DNA from: Bradyrhizobium jicamae
GTDB lineage: Bacteria > Pseudomonadota > Alphaproteobacteria > Rhizobiales > Xanthobacteraceae
NCBI RefSeq assembly: GCF_018130215.1
Contig: NZ_JAFCKQ010000011.1
Coordinates: 62,001 to 126,000 of the forward strand
DNA length: 64,000 nucleotides
Direction of reading: 5' to 3'
A model generated the notes under the pieces. It was not told where the DNA came from, ran no database searches, and worked only from the letters and a program-made list of their open reading frames with translations. The number at the start of each line of letters is the position of its first letter. Position 1 is the stretch's first letter. The translations under genes were made by a program, and so were the position numbers. Of the stretch, positions 1 to 14,449 are shown one piece after another.

Positions 1-5900
<5,900 letters not shown>

Positions 5901-6043
5901 CGAATTACCCCTGCGCACCGGACGCGCGCATCAAGACTCGCGCAAGCCAGCGAAACCATAAGAATGACTGCCCGTGATCTAATCAAGCCAGAAAACAGTG
6001 ATGACTCATCTCGGTAGACAGATCTTAATCGCGGACGAAAAAT

Positions 6044-6067
6044 AAAGTTCCGAGCAAGCGGAACTTT
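6044..6067 (-). terminator. Rho-independent terminator of the 6083-6265 gene
   Basis: Perfect 9-bp arms AAAGTTCCG and CGGAACTTT around a 6-nt loop. On the minus strand the hairpin is followed by TTATTTTT. It lies 16 nt past the stop of the small Cys-rich gene and before the giant kinase, so it separates the two transcripts. Confidence 0.75.
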
Positions 6068-6082
6068 CTGCCGGAGTCTTGC

Positions 6083-6265
6083 TCAGCGGCTACCCGGCCA
6101 TGTTCGTCGGATCAAACAGACCCGCTCGATCCTGCTGCATTGCCCGCAGCGGTACTGAAGGATGTCCCTGCCCTGACTGTCGGGAGAGCAGCTCTCAAGC
6201 CGCATGGTTTTGTCGCAGCTGATGCAGGAGATCAGCGTCAGGAGCGGGCTGCGATCGTCATTCAT
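6083..6265 (-). CDS. Small four-cysteine orphan protein (zinc-ribbon-like)
   Basis: A 60-residue protein if it starts at MNDDRS (ATG at 6265, preceded by GGGA). Two in-frame upstream ATGs would extend it to 6394 (103 residues); the Cys-rich part is unchanged. Two CxxC pairs, CISC and CGQC, about 26 residues apart, suggest a treble-clef or zinc-ribbon site. It ends in a basic RRTWPGSR tail. I do not recognise a named family. Its own terminator lies just downstream. Function unknown; DNA, RNA or protein binding through zinc would be a guess. Confidence 0.6.
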   Translation of the reverse strand: MNDDRSPLLTLISCISCDKTMRLESCSPDSQGRDILQYRCGQCSRIERVCLIRRTWPGSR

Positions 6266-6437
6266 CGATTCCCGCTGTGGTGCGGTCGGATCGGCGATCA
6301 TTGCGATGGAGGCGGTCATGGCATTGAGATGTCTCACCATGAGAAAATGCCGATCCGCGCCCCGGGTTCCAGCCAGGAACCAGTCCGACGTCAATCATAT
6401 CGCTTCGAGCGACCCGTCGCTGCATTGGCCCGCGTGG

Positions 6438-6758
6438 TCAGACCTTGGCGTTGCCGTGTCCGGTCCGCGGCTTGCCACCAACCGGCTTGGCCTTCATCGG
6501 GAGACGCGCCCCCTGAGGAGTGGGGTCCTGGCTTCGGGTCAACCGCTCGCGCACCGTCGGCAACCGGTCCCCGCCGCCTGAGGCCTTCCAGCGGGCGATC
6601 AAGTCGGCGACCTCGGCCCGCATGGCCAGCAGCCGACAGGACGCCTGGGTGCAGTCGAGGTCACGGTTGACCTGATCCCGGATCGCCGCCTCGACCAAGG
6701 TCATTTCAGCTCGCAACGTGCTGATCTTACGTCGAATTTCGTTGATCTTGTTGTCCAT
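6438..6758 (-). CDS. Small coiled-coil orphan protein, likely SOS-controlled
   Basis: A 106-residue protein beginning MDNKINEIRRK. The first 60 residues are charged and heptad-like (helical or coiled coil, containing CTQASCR); the C-terminal 45 are basic, Pro/Gly-rich and probably disordered. There is no signal peptide and no named family that I recognise. Its promoter (TTGACA, 17 nt, TCTAAC on the minus strand) holds a GTTC-N7-GTTC LexA box in the spacer. The predicted transcription start falls at or near the ATG, so the mRNA may be leaderless. Induction by DNA damage is inferred from the site, not from the protein. Confidence 0.7.
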   Translation of the reverse strand: MDNKINEIRRKISTLRAEMTLVEAAIRDQVNRDLDCTQASCRLLAMRAEVADLIARWKASGGGDRLPTVRERLTRSQDPTPQGARLPMKAKPVGGKPRTGHGNAKV

Positions 6759-6767
6759 GGCTTGTTA

Positions 6768-6782
6768 GAACAAAAATAGAAC
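6768..6782 (-). promoter_or_regulatory. LexA box (GAAC-N7-GAAC) in a divergent promoter
   Basis: GAACAAAAATAGAAC matches the alphaproteobacterial LexA operator GTTC-N7-GTTC exactly. On the minus strand it sits between a perfect -35 TTGACA (6792-6787) and a -10-like TCTAAC (6769-6764), overlapping the first base pairs of the latter. That is an ideal place to block RNA polymerase for the 6758 gene. It also lies 38 nt upstream of the DUF3072 gene on the plus strand, which it may co-regulate. Confidence 0.7.
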
Positions 6783-6819
6783 ATATTGTCAAGGCAACAT
6801 TCGGCTAATGAGGTGACAG

Positions 6820-7020
6820 ATGAGCATGGCAGCGGTGAAATTCGGTGGGATCGCCGAGCGGATCGGGGTGCAAATGACCCGGGGCCAGGCCGCCCGGCTG
6901 CGGAGCCTTGCCGAGGAGGCCTATCAGCCAAAGCAGTACGCGCGCGACCTGACCTTCGAGGAAGCGGAGCGGCGGATTAGCGCCCTGAAAGCGGAGATCG
7001 CCCTCGCCGACTCCTTCTGA
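6820..7020 (+). CDS. DUF3072 domain protein
   Basis: A 66-residue protein. MTRGQAARLRSLAEEA followed by LTFEEAERRISALKAEI matches the short DUF3072 helix-turn-helix-like motif, found in small actinobacterial and rhizobial proteins of unknown function. The start is backed by GAGGTGAC 8 nt upstream. It is divergent from the 6758 gene across the LexA box. The stop codon lies in the first copy of a 17-bp tandem duplication. Confidence 0.75.
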   Translation: MSMAAVKFGGIAERIGVQMTRGQAARLRSLAEEAYQPKQYARDLTFEEAERRISALKAEIALADSF

Positions 7021-7047
7021 AGCAGCCTTACTTCTGAAGCAGCCTTG
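7014..7047. repeat. 17-bp tandem duplication across a stop codon
   Basis: Two copies of CTTCTGAAGCAGCCTT plus one variable base, at 7014-7030 and 7031-7047. The first copy contains the TGA of the DUF3072 gene, so the duplication adds only 3' UTR. Confidence 0.8.
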
Positions 7048-7126
7048 GCCGCACGGGCCGACGACCATTAACACTTGATATAACCGACGCAGCTAAGTCT
7101 GCTCGCGTCGGAAACGTCTGCCCGGA

Positions 7127-7390
7127 GTGTCTCAAGTGCTGGAGCTGGAGAAGCGATCGCCGCTCGCCTTCTCGATCGTGCTGAAGAACGGGCGGAGGCT
7201 TGAGACCGTCGGCGACGCCGCCGACTATTTGTCGACGCTGAGCGCGGACCAGCGCGAGCGCTCGCATTGGCGGACAGCGATCATGATGTTCAACAACGCG
7301 ATGCGGGAAGCGCGCTACCTGAAGATCGCAACCATGAACCTGCGATCGGCCCTGCTTTATGATCGGCTGCTCGACGACAGCAGCCTGTGA
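7127..7390 (+). CDS. Small orphan protein, paralogue of the 7562-7819 product
   Basis: An 87-residue protein with a GTG start at 7127. Pattern: a beta-rich opening (FSIVLKNGRRLETV), then VGDAADYLSTLSADQR and a helical C-terminus (TMNLRSALLYDRLL). The same plan, with matching VG-A and final A-NLR/A-NALR positions, occurs in the convergent gene at 7562-7819. They look like diverged members of one small cytoplasmic family that I cannot name. A terminator lies at 7516-7543. Confidence 0.7.
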   Translation: MSQVLELEKRSPLAFSIVLKNGRRLETVGDAADYLSTLSADQRERSHWRTAIMMFNNAMREARYLKIATMNLRSALLYDRLLDDSSL

Positions 7391-7515
7391 GTGTTGTGCC
7401 GATGCTACAGCCGAATCGGCCGCGCTTCCGTAAATGCCGTCCTCGTCATGGCCGCAAACAAGGTAACGGCGGTACACACCATGGCTTGAGCCGATCGTGC
7501 TTCAGCCGCCATCTC

Positions 7516-7543
7516 GGGCCGCCTCGGAGGGCCAAGGCGGCCC
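7516..7543 (+). terminator. Rho-independent terminator
   Basis: Arms GGGCCGCCTCGG and CCAAGGCGGCCC (one mismatch) around AGGG, followed by ACTTCTTTTT on the plus strand. It ends transcription from the 7127 gene before the convergent gene at 7562. Confidence 0.7.
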
Positions 7544-7561
7544 ACTTCTTTTTGCGAAGCT

Positions 7562-7819
7562 TCAGACCAGTTTTGCCCGCACGAACAGCGTGCGTAACGC
7601 ATTCGTCGCCTGCACCGTCAGGATGGCATTGCCTGCCGCCCTCTCCAGCGCGGTGACGGCATCATCGTGCAGCGAGCGGAATTCCATCCATTCGATGGCA
7701 CTCACGCTGGTGATGAAGCGGTAGGCCTGCCCTACGGTCGCAAGCGTCACCGTCTCGCCGTTCAGCCGCACCTTGAACGTCGCCTTCAACGGCGTGTCGG
7801 AACTGGATACGTCACCCAT
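7562..7819 (-). CDS. Small orphan protein, paralogue of the 7127-7390 product
   Basis: An 85-residue protein starting MGDVSSSD. FKVRLNGETVTLATVGQAYRF then a helical segment ending TNALRTLFVRAKLV. It aligns by eye with the convergent neighbour over VG-A, SA near residue 40 and the C-terminal NALR/NLR helix. No catalytic motif, signal peptide or membrane segment. Function unknown. Confidence 0.7.
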   Translation of the reverse strand: MGDVSSSDTPLKATFKVRLNGETVTLATVGQAYRFITSVSAIEWMEFRSLHDDAVTALERAAGNAILTVQATNALRTLFVRAKLV

Positions 7820-7927
7820 AGCGCGGTTGTGCTCCGCGCCACGCTAATGTCAATCTAATTTCTCGGCCCCGCGACGGCGCCGATCCCAAGCGTCACGATG
7901 TCTGTTAGCGTCAGCTGGGGGTGATTC

Positions 7928-10000
7928 GTGCCTGCACTTGCCAACACAGCCTATCTGGATGCGCTCAATCCCGAGCAGCGCCGCGCGGTCGAGCATGGCG
8001 TCGGGACCGATGGCACGATTGGCGCGCCGCTGCTGGTGATCGCCGGCGCGGGTTCGGGCAAGACCAACACCCTCGCCCATCGCGTCGCGCACCTGATCGT
8101 GAGCGGCGCCGATCCGCGCCGCATTCTCCTGATGACCTTTTCGCGCCGCGCCGCGTCCGAAATGGCCGCTCGCGTCGAGCGCATCGCGCGGCGCGTGCTC
8201 GGCGACAACAAGGCCGGCGTGATGACGGACGCGCTGAGCTGGGCCGGCACGTTCCACGGCATCGGCGCGCGACTGCTCCGCGAATTCTCCGAGCGGATCG
8301 GGCTCGATCCCGCCTTCACGATCCACGACCGCGAGGATTCCTCCGACTTGATGAACCTCGTTCGGCATGATCTCGGTCTGTCGCGGACCGAAAGCCGGTT
8401 TCCGACCAAGGGCACCTGCCTTTCGATCTACTCGCGCTGTGTCAACGCCGAGTTGCCGATCGAAACGGCGCTGGGCCAGTCCTTCCCGTGGTGCGCGGGC
8501 TGGGCCGCCGAGCTGAAGCAACTGTTCGCGGCCTATGTCGAGTCCAAGCAGCAGCAGAACGTGCTCGACTATGACGACCTCCTGCTCTACTGGGCCCAAA
8601 TGGTCACCGACGCTGCGCTGGCCGGGGAGATCGGCGGCCGCTTCGACCACGTGATGGTTGACGAATATCAGGACACCAACCGCCTGCAATCCTCGATCCT
8701 GCTGGGCCTCAAGCCGGCGGGCCACGGGCTGACCGTGGTGGGCGACGATGCCCAGTCGATCTATTCCTTTCGCGCCGCCACCGTGCGCAACATCCTCGAT
8801 TTTCCCGAACAGTTCAGCCCGGTGGCCGAGATCATCACGCTCGACCGCAACTATCGCTCGACCCAGCCGATCCTCTCGGCCGCCAACGGCGTCATCTCGC
8901 TCGCCAAGGAACGCTTCACCAAGAATCTGTGGACCGACCGCACCTCGACGCGCAAGCCGCAACTCGTAGCCATTCGCGACGAGGCCGATCAGGCCCGCTA
9001 CGTCGTCGAGCAGGTGCTGGCGACCCGCGAGGAAGGCGCGCTGCTGAAGCACCAGGCCGTGCTGTTTCGTACCTCCTCGCACAGCGGACCGCTGGAGGTC
9101 GAACTGACCCGCCGCAACATCCCGTTCGTGAAATTCGGCGGCCTGAAATTCCTCGACGCGGCGCATGTCAAGGACATGCTGGCGCTGCTCCGTTTCGCCG
9201 CCAATCCGCGCGACCGCGTCGCCGGCTTTCGTGTCCTGCATCTGCTCCCGGGGGTCGGACCGGCCTCGGCGCAGCGCGTGCTCGACTGCATGGCGGAGGC
9301 GGCTGATCCCATTTCAGTGCTTGCCTCGCTTCCCTCGCCGCCTCGGGCCGGCGAGGATTGGCGTCTGTTCGTCGAGACGATCGAGAACCTCCGCTTCTCC
9401 GAATGGCCCGTCGATCTCGAACGCGCACGGTTGTGGTATGAGCCTCATCTCGACCGCATCCATGAAGACAGCGAGGTCCGCCGCGCCGACCTGATCCAGC
9501 TCGAGCAGATCGCCGCCGGCTATCCTTCGCGCGAGCGTTTCCTGACCGAACTCACGCTCGATCCGCCTGACGCAACCAGCGACCAGGCCGGCGTGCCGCT
9601 ACGCGACGAGGACTACCTGATCCTCTCGACAATCCACTCCGCCAAAGGCCAGGAGTGGAAGTCGGTGTATGTACTCAACGTGGTCGACGGCTGCATGCCG
9701 TCCGATCTTGGCGCCGGCACGTCAGCTGAGCTAGAAGAAGAGCGCCGCCTGCTTTATGTCGCGATGACGCGTGCCAAGGACGATCTGCATCTGCTCGTGC
9801 CCCAACGCTTCTTCGTCCACGGCCAGGCCGCCAAGGGCGATCGACACATGTACGCCTCACGGACCAGGTTCATCCCCGAAAAGCTGCTGCCGATGTTCGA
9901 GCGCTCCACCTGGCCTCGGGCGCCTGCCGCGGAACCGGGTTCCGCGAACCGCGCGCCACAGGTCGACATCCGCGCCAGGATGCGCGGCATGTGGCGGTGA
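7928..10000 (+). CDS. UvrD/PcrA-type superfamily 1 ATP-dependent DNA helicase
   Basis: A 690-residue protein with a GTG start at 7928 behind GGGGTG. Helicase motifs: Walker A AGAGSGKTNT (about 39-48), motif Ia LLMTFSRRAASEM, Walker B VMVDEYQDTN (about 240-249), motif III GDDAQSIYSFR, motif IV DRNYRS, motif V ILSTIHSAKGQEWKSVYV (about 566) and motif VI LLYVAMTRAKDDL (about 609). This gives a 3'-5' UvrD/Rep-family helicase. It is slightly shorter than canonical UvrD and lacks the usual C-terminal extension, so I do not call it uvrD itself. Likely role: DNA repair or clearing replication intermediates. Confidence 0.93.
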   Translation: MPALANTAYLDALNPEQRRAVEHGVGTDGTIGAPLLVIAGAGSGKTNTLAHRVAHLIVSGADPRRILLMTFSRRAASEMAARVERIARRVLGDNKAGVMTDALSWAGTFHGIGARLLREFSERIGLDPAFTIHDREDSSDLMNLVRHDLGLSRTESRFPTKGTCLSIYSRCVNAELPIETALGQSFPWCAGWAAELKQLFAAYVESKQQQNVLDYDDLLLYWAQMVTDAALAGEIGGRFDHVMVDEYQDTNRLQSSILLGLKPAGHGLTVVGDDAQSIYSFRAATVRNILDFPEQFSPVAEIITLDRNYRSTQPILSAANGVISLAKERFTKNLWTDRTSTRKPQLVAIRDEADQARYVVEQVLATREEGALLKHQAVLFRTSSHSGPLEVELTRRNIPFVKFGGLKFLDAAHVKDMLALLRFAANPRDRVAGFRVLHLLPGVGPASAQRVLDCMAEAADPISVLASLPSPPRAGEDWRLFVETIENLRFSEWPVDLERARLWYEPHLDRIHEDSEVRRADLIQLEQIAAGYPSRERFLTELTLDPPDATSDQAGVPLRDEDYLILSTIHSAKGQEWKSVYVLNVVDGCMPSDLGAGTSAELEEERRLLYVAMTRAKDDLHLLVPQRFFVHGQAAKGDRHMYASRTRFIPEKLLPMFERSTWPRAPAAEPGSANRAPQVDIRARMRGMWR

Positions 10001-10150
10001 CCGGGAACCTGAAAGCTTTTCAGCAGGCCCGGAACGAACCCGCGCCCGCGGCGTTGAAGCGCTGTTCGTAATCGGCAAACGACCATCCCGACGGCTTCGG
10101 TGCGCAGTCCTGAGGACGCGCCGGAGCCGTCATTTTTGCGTCGCGTCAAT

Positions 10151-10882
10151 TCAGGCCGTGTACAGCCGCACCGGCTGGTCAAACCCCTTCAGCGCATAGT
10201 CGACCCCGTCCGACATCACCGTGTCGTGGGATCGATCCCGCACGGCCGACGTCACGAGGATCTCGCCCGCCTTCGCGGCCGCCTGTGCGCGCGCGGCACG
10301 ATTGACCACGGTGCCGACTGCAGTCAGGTCCCGATGGGTGCGGCCAAACTCACCGAAATTGGTGTCGCCGCTGTCGATCCCGATCCCGATGCCGATCTCG
10401 ACGTCACCAGCACCGATGCTGCGTGCCAGTTCGTCGCGCCGGTGGGCAAAACTCTGCTGGATTTGGCGCGCGGCCATCAGCGCCTGCGCAGCGTGATCCT
10501 GTCGCCGCACCGGAAAATTGAAGATCGCCAGGACGGCGTCGCCAATCGTCTTGTTCAGGATGCCGTCGTAGCGCCAGATCGCTGCGGCGCAATCGTCGTA
10601 GAACGCGTCCAGCAGCAGCGACAGGCCGTCCTGCGCGATAGTCTGGGTCAGCGCGGTATAGCCGCGCAGGTCGGCGAACATGATGGTCGCGTCGACGGTC
10701 ACGGCGCGCGCCTTCATGACCTTCGAGAAAGCCATCTCGCAGATCGTGCAGGTATTCGGATTCATCCGGCTAGGCTTGATGCCGAACAGGCGGAACGGCG
10801 CCGAGAGTGGCCCGCGCAACGGGATCGGCATGTGCAGATTTTGCCAGCAGCCGAGACAGATCGTGGCGGGCTCGGAGGTCAT
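10151..10882 (-). CDS. Class III adenylate/guanylate cyclase with N-terminal cysteine pairs
   Basis: 243 residues. The cyclase domain spans about 62-235. Metal-binding aspartates are D71 (FADLRGYT) and D115 (KTIGDAVLAIF, with K111 as probable purine-recognition residue); the transition-state Asn/Arg pair lies in VVNRAAR. All key residues appear present, so it should be active. Ahead of the domain are CLGC (Cys9, Cys12) and CTIC (Cys45, Cys48), which could bind zinc or an Fe-S cluster and act as a redox or metal sensor. It is soluble, with no receiver or membrane segment. Confidence 0.85.
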   Translation of the reverse strand: MTSEPATICLGCWQNLHMPIPLRGPLSAPFRLFGIKPSRMNPNTCTICEMAFSKVMKARAVTVDATIMFADLRGYTALTQTIAQDGLSLLLDAFYDDCAAAIWRYDGILNKTIGDAVLAIFNFPVRRQDHAAQALMAARQIQQSFAHRRDELARSIGAGDVEIGIGIGIDSGDTNFGEFGRTHRDLTAVGTVVNRAARAQAAAKAGEILVTSAVRDRSHDTVMSDGVDYALKGFDQPVRLYTA

Positions 10883-10968
10883 TGCTGCACCACCTGTTGT
10901 TCCGGCAGCGAAATCGCATTCATCCTAGCACCATTACAGGCATGGGGGCGGATTTCCAGTGGCCGGCG

Positions 10969-11214
10969 TCAGGTGACGAAGCTGAGGCCGAGCCGGTTCT
11001 TCTTGGCCCAGATCACCCGGCACTCGTAGACCTCTGAGGAGTCGTTTGCCATCACCAGGCGGAAGCGATCCGGGACGAAAGCCGGATTCTCGATATCGAT
11101 GGCCGCCCCTTCCTGCGAGATATTGACGATCGTGCAATGCATCACCGATCCGCCTGACGACACATAGGCAGGCTCGTTGACCTCTGTGCGAGGATGCTTT
11201 CGCTTCTCATCCAT
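10969..11214 (-). CDS. PilZ domain protein
   Basis: 81 residues from the ATG at 11214 (an upstream extension to 11328 looks non-coding). The c-di-GMP-binding signature is present: RKHPR near the N-terminus, then NISQEGAAIDI (the N/D-x-S-x-x-G motif) about 20 residues on. The C-terminal VIWAKKNRLGLSF is a typical PilZ end. It is a stand-alone PilZ, expected to relay c-di-GMP levels to an unknown partner such as motility or exopolysaccharide machinery. Confidence 0.85.
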   Translation of the reverse strand: MDEKRKHPRTEVNEPAYVSSGGSVMHCTIVNISQEGAAIDIENPAFVPDRFRLVMANDSSEVYECRVIWAKKNRLGLSFVT

Positions 11215-11475
11215 CAAGTTTGGCCCCGGATCTCTGTACGCAGGCTTGGCGTTTGCGGCCCCGCGAGTCAACGCCGGTAGCCTACGGTATCGGGCTTTCA
11301 CACCGCGATTTGTGCGCAGCGGTAGCAAGCCTCGGCATCGGCTGCGCGCAGACGAGCCCCGCGCAGGTCCAGACTTGTCGTTCGCGGCGCCGGCAGGCTA
11401 GCCTCCTGTCATTGGCGGTGCGGCGGCGCGACGCCCGTTCCCAACACCAATGAACAGGCGCCAGGGGGAGACGCC

Positions 11476-12882
11476 ATGTTCGAGATTCTCGATCGTCGAA
11501 CCAGCCTGACCGGCAACCAGGTCAAGATTCTTGCCGCCGCCATCATCGGCGATGCGCTGGAGTTCTTCGACTACTTCCTGATCGGCTTTGTGCTCGCGTT
11601 CCTGATCGGACCCTGGAAGCTCACCTTCGGCCAGTCCGCGACCGTGCTGATGAGCTCGGGCATCGGCGCCATCCTCGGTGCCTATCTCTGGGGCTGGCTA
11701 GCAGATCGGATCGGACGCCGCATCGTCTTCATCGGCACGGTGCTGAACTTCTCGATCGCTACCGGCCTGCTCTATTTCACCCCTGACAATGGCTGGGTCT
11801 ATCTGACTGTCCTGCGCTTCTTCGTCGGCACGGGGGTCGGCGGCCTGTATTGCGTTGACCTGCCGCTGGTGCAGGAGTTCATGCCCTCGCACAAGCGCGG
11901 CTGGGTCGGCGGGCTCGTCACCTGCGTGATCCCGCTCGGCGTCGGGCTTGGCGCCGTGCTGGGTGGCACGATGGGCACCGACCAATGGCGGCTGCTGTTC
12001 GCGATCGGCGTGTTGCCGTCGCTGCTGGTGCTGCTGGTTCGGCTTTGGGTGCCGGAGTCGCCGCGCTGGCTGTGCCGGCAGGGACGCTATGACGAGGCGC
12101 GCAAGTCGCTCGCCTGGGCGCTGCAGGTGCCGCCGTCGGAGCTGCCATTGCCGACTGCCGCCGACGCCGGTCCCGTCGTCACGACGAACTGGCTCGACCT
12201 GTTCAAATATCCACGCAGCCTGATCGTCTCCTGGCTCGGCAATGCCGGCGCCCAGACCGGGGTCTACGGCATCACGCTGTGGGCGCCCGCACTGTTCGTG
12301 CTGCTGCTGAAGGTGACGCCGCAGGAGGCCGCAAGGATGATGATCCTGCTCAGCATCTCCGGTTTCATCGGCCGCGTCTCATTCTCCTATTTCTCGGAGC
12401 TGCTCGGACGGCGGATCGCCGGCGGCCTGCTGGGCTTTGGCGCCGGGGCGCTGACCATCATCGCCGGTTACCACTACGACTCGACCATGTTCGGCATGTC
12501 GGCATTCTGGCTGCTGCTCGCCGCGGCGTTCTTCTTTGCCGACGGCGGCTTTGCGATCGTCGGCCCCTACGCGGCCGAGGTCTGGCCGTCGCATCTGCGT
12601 ACCACGGGCATGGGCTCCGCCTATGGCTTTGGCGGGATCGGCAAGATCATCGGGCCGGTGGGGCTCGCCTTGATCGTCGGCTCGAACAACTACCTCAAAC
12701 CGGATGTGCCGTTGACCCAGATCCCGACCGCCTTCGTCTATCTCGGCTGCTGGTTCCTGATGGCGGGCGCGGTCTACTGCTTCCTTGGAATCGAGACCCG
12801 CGGCAAGTCGATCGAGCAGATCGACCGGGAGCTGAATGCGTCCGCCGGCGTCGCGACCTCCGCGCCGGTTCGGCAAGCCTAG
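11476..12882 (+). CDS. MFS transporter, metabolite:proton symporter type
   Basis: 468 residues, about 12 membrane helices, with AGGGGGAG as ribosome-binding site. Major facilitator signatures: the loop 2-3 motif GWLADRIGRRIV near residue 75, RFFVGTGVGG in TM4, PESPRWL after TM6 and its second-half counterpart YFSELLGRRIAGG. The N-terminus (GDALEFFDYFLIGF) resembles the sugar-acid and aromatic-acid symporters of the SP/AAHS groups. The substrate cannot be read from the sequence, and no catabolic gene adjoins it. Confidence 0.87.
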   Translation: MFEILDRRTSLTGNQVKILAAAIIGDALEFFDYFLIGFVLAFLIGPWKLTFGQSATVLMSSGIGAILGAYLWGWLADRIGRRIVFIGTVLNFSIATGLLYFTPDNGWVYLTVLRFFVGTGVGGLYCVDLPLVQEFMPSHKRGWVGGLVTCVIPLGVGLGAVLGGTMGTDQWRLLFAIGVLPSLLVLLVRLWVPESPRWLCRQGRYDEARKSLAWALQVPPSELPLPTAADAGPVVTTNWLDLFKYPRSLIVSWLGNAGAQTGVYGITLWAPALFVLLLKVTPQEAARMMILLSISGFIGRVSFSYFSELLGRRIAGGLLGFGAGALTIIAGYHYDSTMFGMSAFWLLLAAAFFFADGGFAIVGPYAAEVWPSHLRTTGMGSAYGFGGIGKIIGPVGLALIVGSNNYLKPDVPLTQIPTAFVYLGCWFLMAGAVYCFLGIETRGKSIEQIDRELNASAGVATSAPVRQA

Positions 12883-13193
12883 AGAAAGCCGGCATGAGCC
12901 TTGAGCGCATCGTCACTCCGTTCGTGACAAGGCCCCGACTCGGCCATCACTCGGGCGTGATCCGGTCCGTTTTAATTCAACATTGAATGACGAGGTTGTC
13001 GTGCCGCACCGCTGCGGCAGAATAGCCGGGTGCTGCGCCTTTAACCTACCCCAGGGCTTGGCAGCCCGGCTATTCGTCCCCACGCCGAGCGTTCTCCAGC
13101 GAAGCGGGCGCCGGCTCGCGTCAATGAGACGCGCAAAAACGGCAACTCGAGCCCCGCTCCAGTTGGAGCGGAACTGTTTGCGTCAACCACCGC
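12883..13193. other. Intergenic stretch with one inverted repeat
   Basis: 311 bp between the 3' ends of convergent genes. No convincing ORF. It holds the inverted repeat at 13020-13075 and nothing else that I can name. Confidence 0.6.
13020..13075. repeat. Inverted repeat between convergent genes
   Basis: 11-bp perfect arms GAATAGCCGGG (13020-13030) and CCCGGCTATTC (13065-13075) around a 34-nt loop. No T-run follows on either side. It may be a bidirectional transcript end or a REP-type element. Confidence 0.5.
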
Positions 13194-14021
13194 TCAATCG
13201 AGCCCGCGCTCGTGGCTCAGACGGACCATTTCATTGATGAAGATTTGTTTCTGCTTGTCGTCGAGGCTCGCATAGAGCGGCTCGGCCGCGTCGGCGACGT
13301 TGCGTTGATCGACGGCACGGTCGTTGAGGAATTGGGCCTCGTTGCGCATCTGCTCGATGATGTCGTCGGGCGGATCGCGCTGGGCGCGCGCGATCCGCAG
13401 GTTGAGACGGTCGGCGCCGTTGTGGCCGAGATAGTGCATCGCGCTGTTGAATCCGGACCATTGCTTCTCCTGCTCGGGCGTCAGGTCCAGCTCCTTCTTG
13501 ATCCGGTCGATATCGGCGTCGCTGTTGGCGACGATCTGCTCGGCCGTGAGCTGCGGAGCACCGTCCTGGGTCAGAACGGCCGGCTGCTTGGCGCCCTTGT
13601 CCTTGGCAGCATCCTTGGCTGCATCCATGGCAGCATCCTTGGGAGCATCCTTCGAAGCCTGCTTGGAAGCCTCCCTGGAAGCCTTGGCCGACTTGGCGGC
13701 TTTGGCGCCCGTCTTGTCAGCCGGCGCGGCCGGCTGGGACGGCCCGCTCTTGCCGTTCGCGGCAGTCGCGTTGGAATTGTTCGAATTGCCGGTCAAAACG
13801 CCGGTGACCCCCGTCACCATTCCGACCACGCCGCCGATGGCGCCACCCAATACGCCGCCGACCGGCCCGGCCGCCTTGTTGCCCTCCCGAGCGCCCTTCT
13901 CGACACCCTGGGCGATTTGGGCCTCGACGAGACGAGGCGCTGCAAGCAGCACCAGGGCCGCTACCCCCAGCGCGACGCATGTTTTCCATCGCGCACGCAG
14001 CTTCACTACCGGGCTGGGCAT
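13194..14021 (-). CDS. LTxxQ-motif (Spy/CpxP-like) periplasmic protein
   Basis: 275 residues from the ATG at 14021 (GGAGA 8 nt upstream). Signal peptide about 1-34 ending LVEAQ. A glycine-rich stretch (GGVLGGAIGGVVG) near residue 55 could touch the membrane. The middle part is an Ala/Lys/Asp repeat (KDAPKDAAMDAAKDAAKDK). The C-terminal half is helical with LTPEQEKQW, a typical LTxxQ element, and a second ASLDDKQKQIF. Spy/CpxP-family proteins are periplasmic chaperones or stress-signalling inhibitors; the long low-complexity insert is unusual for them. Confidence 0.75.
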   Translation of the reverse strand: MPSPVVKLRARWKTCVALGVAALVLLAAPRLVEAQIAQGVEKGAREGNKAAGPVGGVLGGAIGGVVGMVTGVTGVLTGNSNNSNATAANGKSGPSQPAAPADKTGAKAAKSAKASREASKQASKDAPKDAAMDAAKDAAKDKGAKQPAVLTQDGAPQLTAEQIVANSDADIDRIKKELDLTPEQEKQWSGFNSAMHYLGHNGADRLNLRIARAQRDPPDDIIEQMRNEAQFLNDRAVDQRNVADAAEPLYASLDDKQKQIFINEMVRLSHERGLD

Positions 14022-14449
14022 TCTCGGATCTCCGTGAGTGTTTGAGGGCTGGTTGAGTCCATGCGGGGCAAAGTGCAAGATCGACGAATCCGGATTCTAC
14101 CGTTGCTGACTTCCCCAAGTCCATTGGCAGGGTATCGTAACGGCGAGCGTTCGAGCCACCTGACCGGCCCGGAACCTGCGGACTCAATCCCGTCCTGCGC
14201 GCAACATCGTTCAGACCATCGTGCGGCGCAGCATGACCGCAAGCGAAGCTGCGAAGCGCGTGCTGCCTGAGATTTGACCACAACGTTAGTACTACGCGCG
14301 CGAGGACTCTGGTTTCTCGACAGCGGCCGGCAATTCTGTTCTGATTGGAAGCAGTGAAATCTCACGACGTCGCGCAACACGCGACGCACAAGGCATAATA
14401 ACGAGATTTCCAAAGTCTTTTGTCCGTCGGCTCACCAGGGAGGGCACGC
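14022..14449. other. Divergent intergenic region
   Basis: 428 bp between the LTxxQ gene (minus) and the ABC operon (plus). It must hold both promoters. I see no convincing ORF, strong palindrome or RNA gene. Confidence 0.5.
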
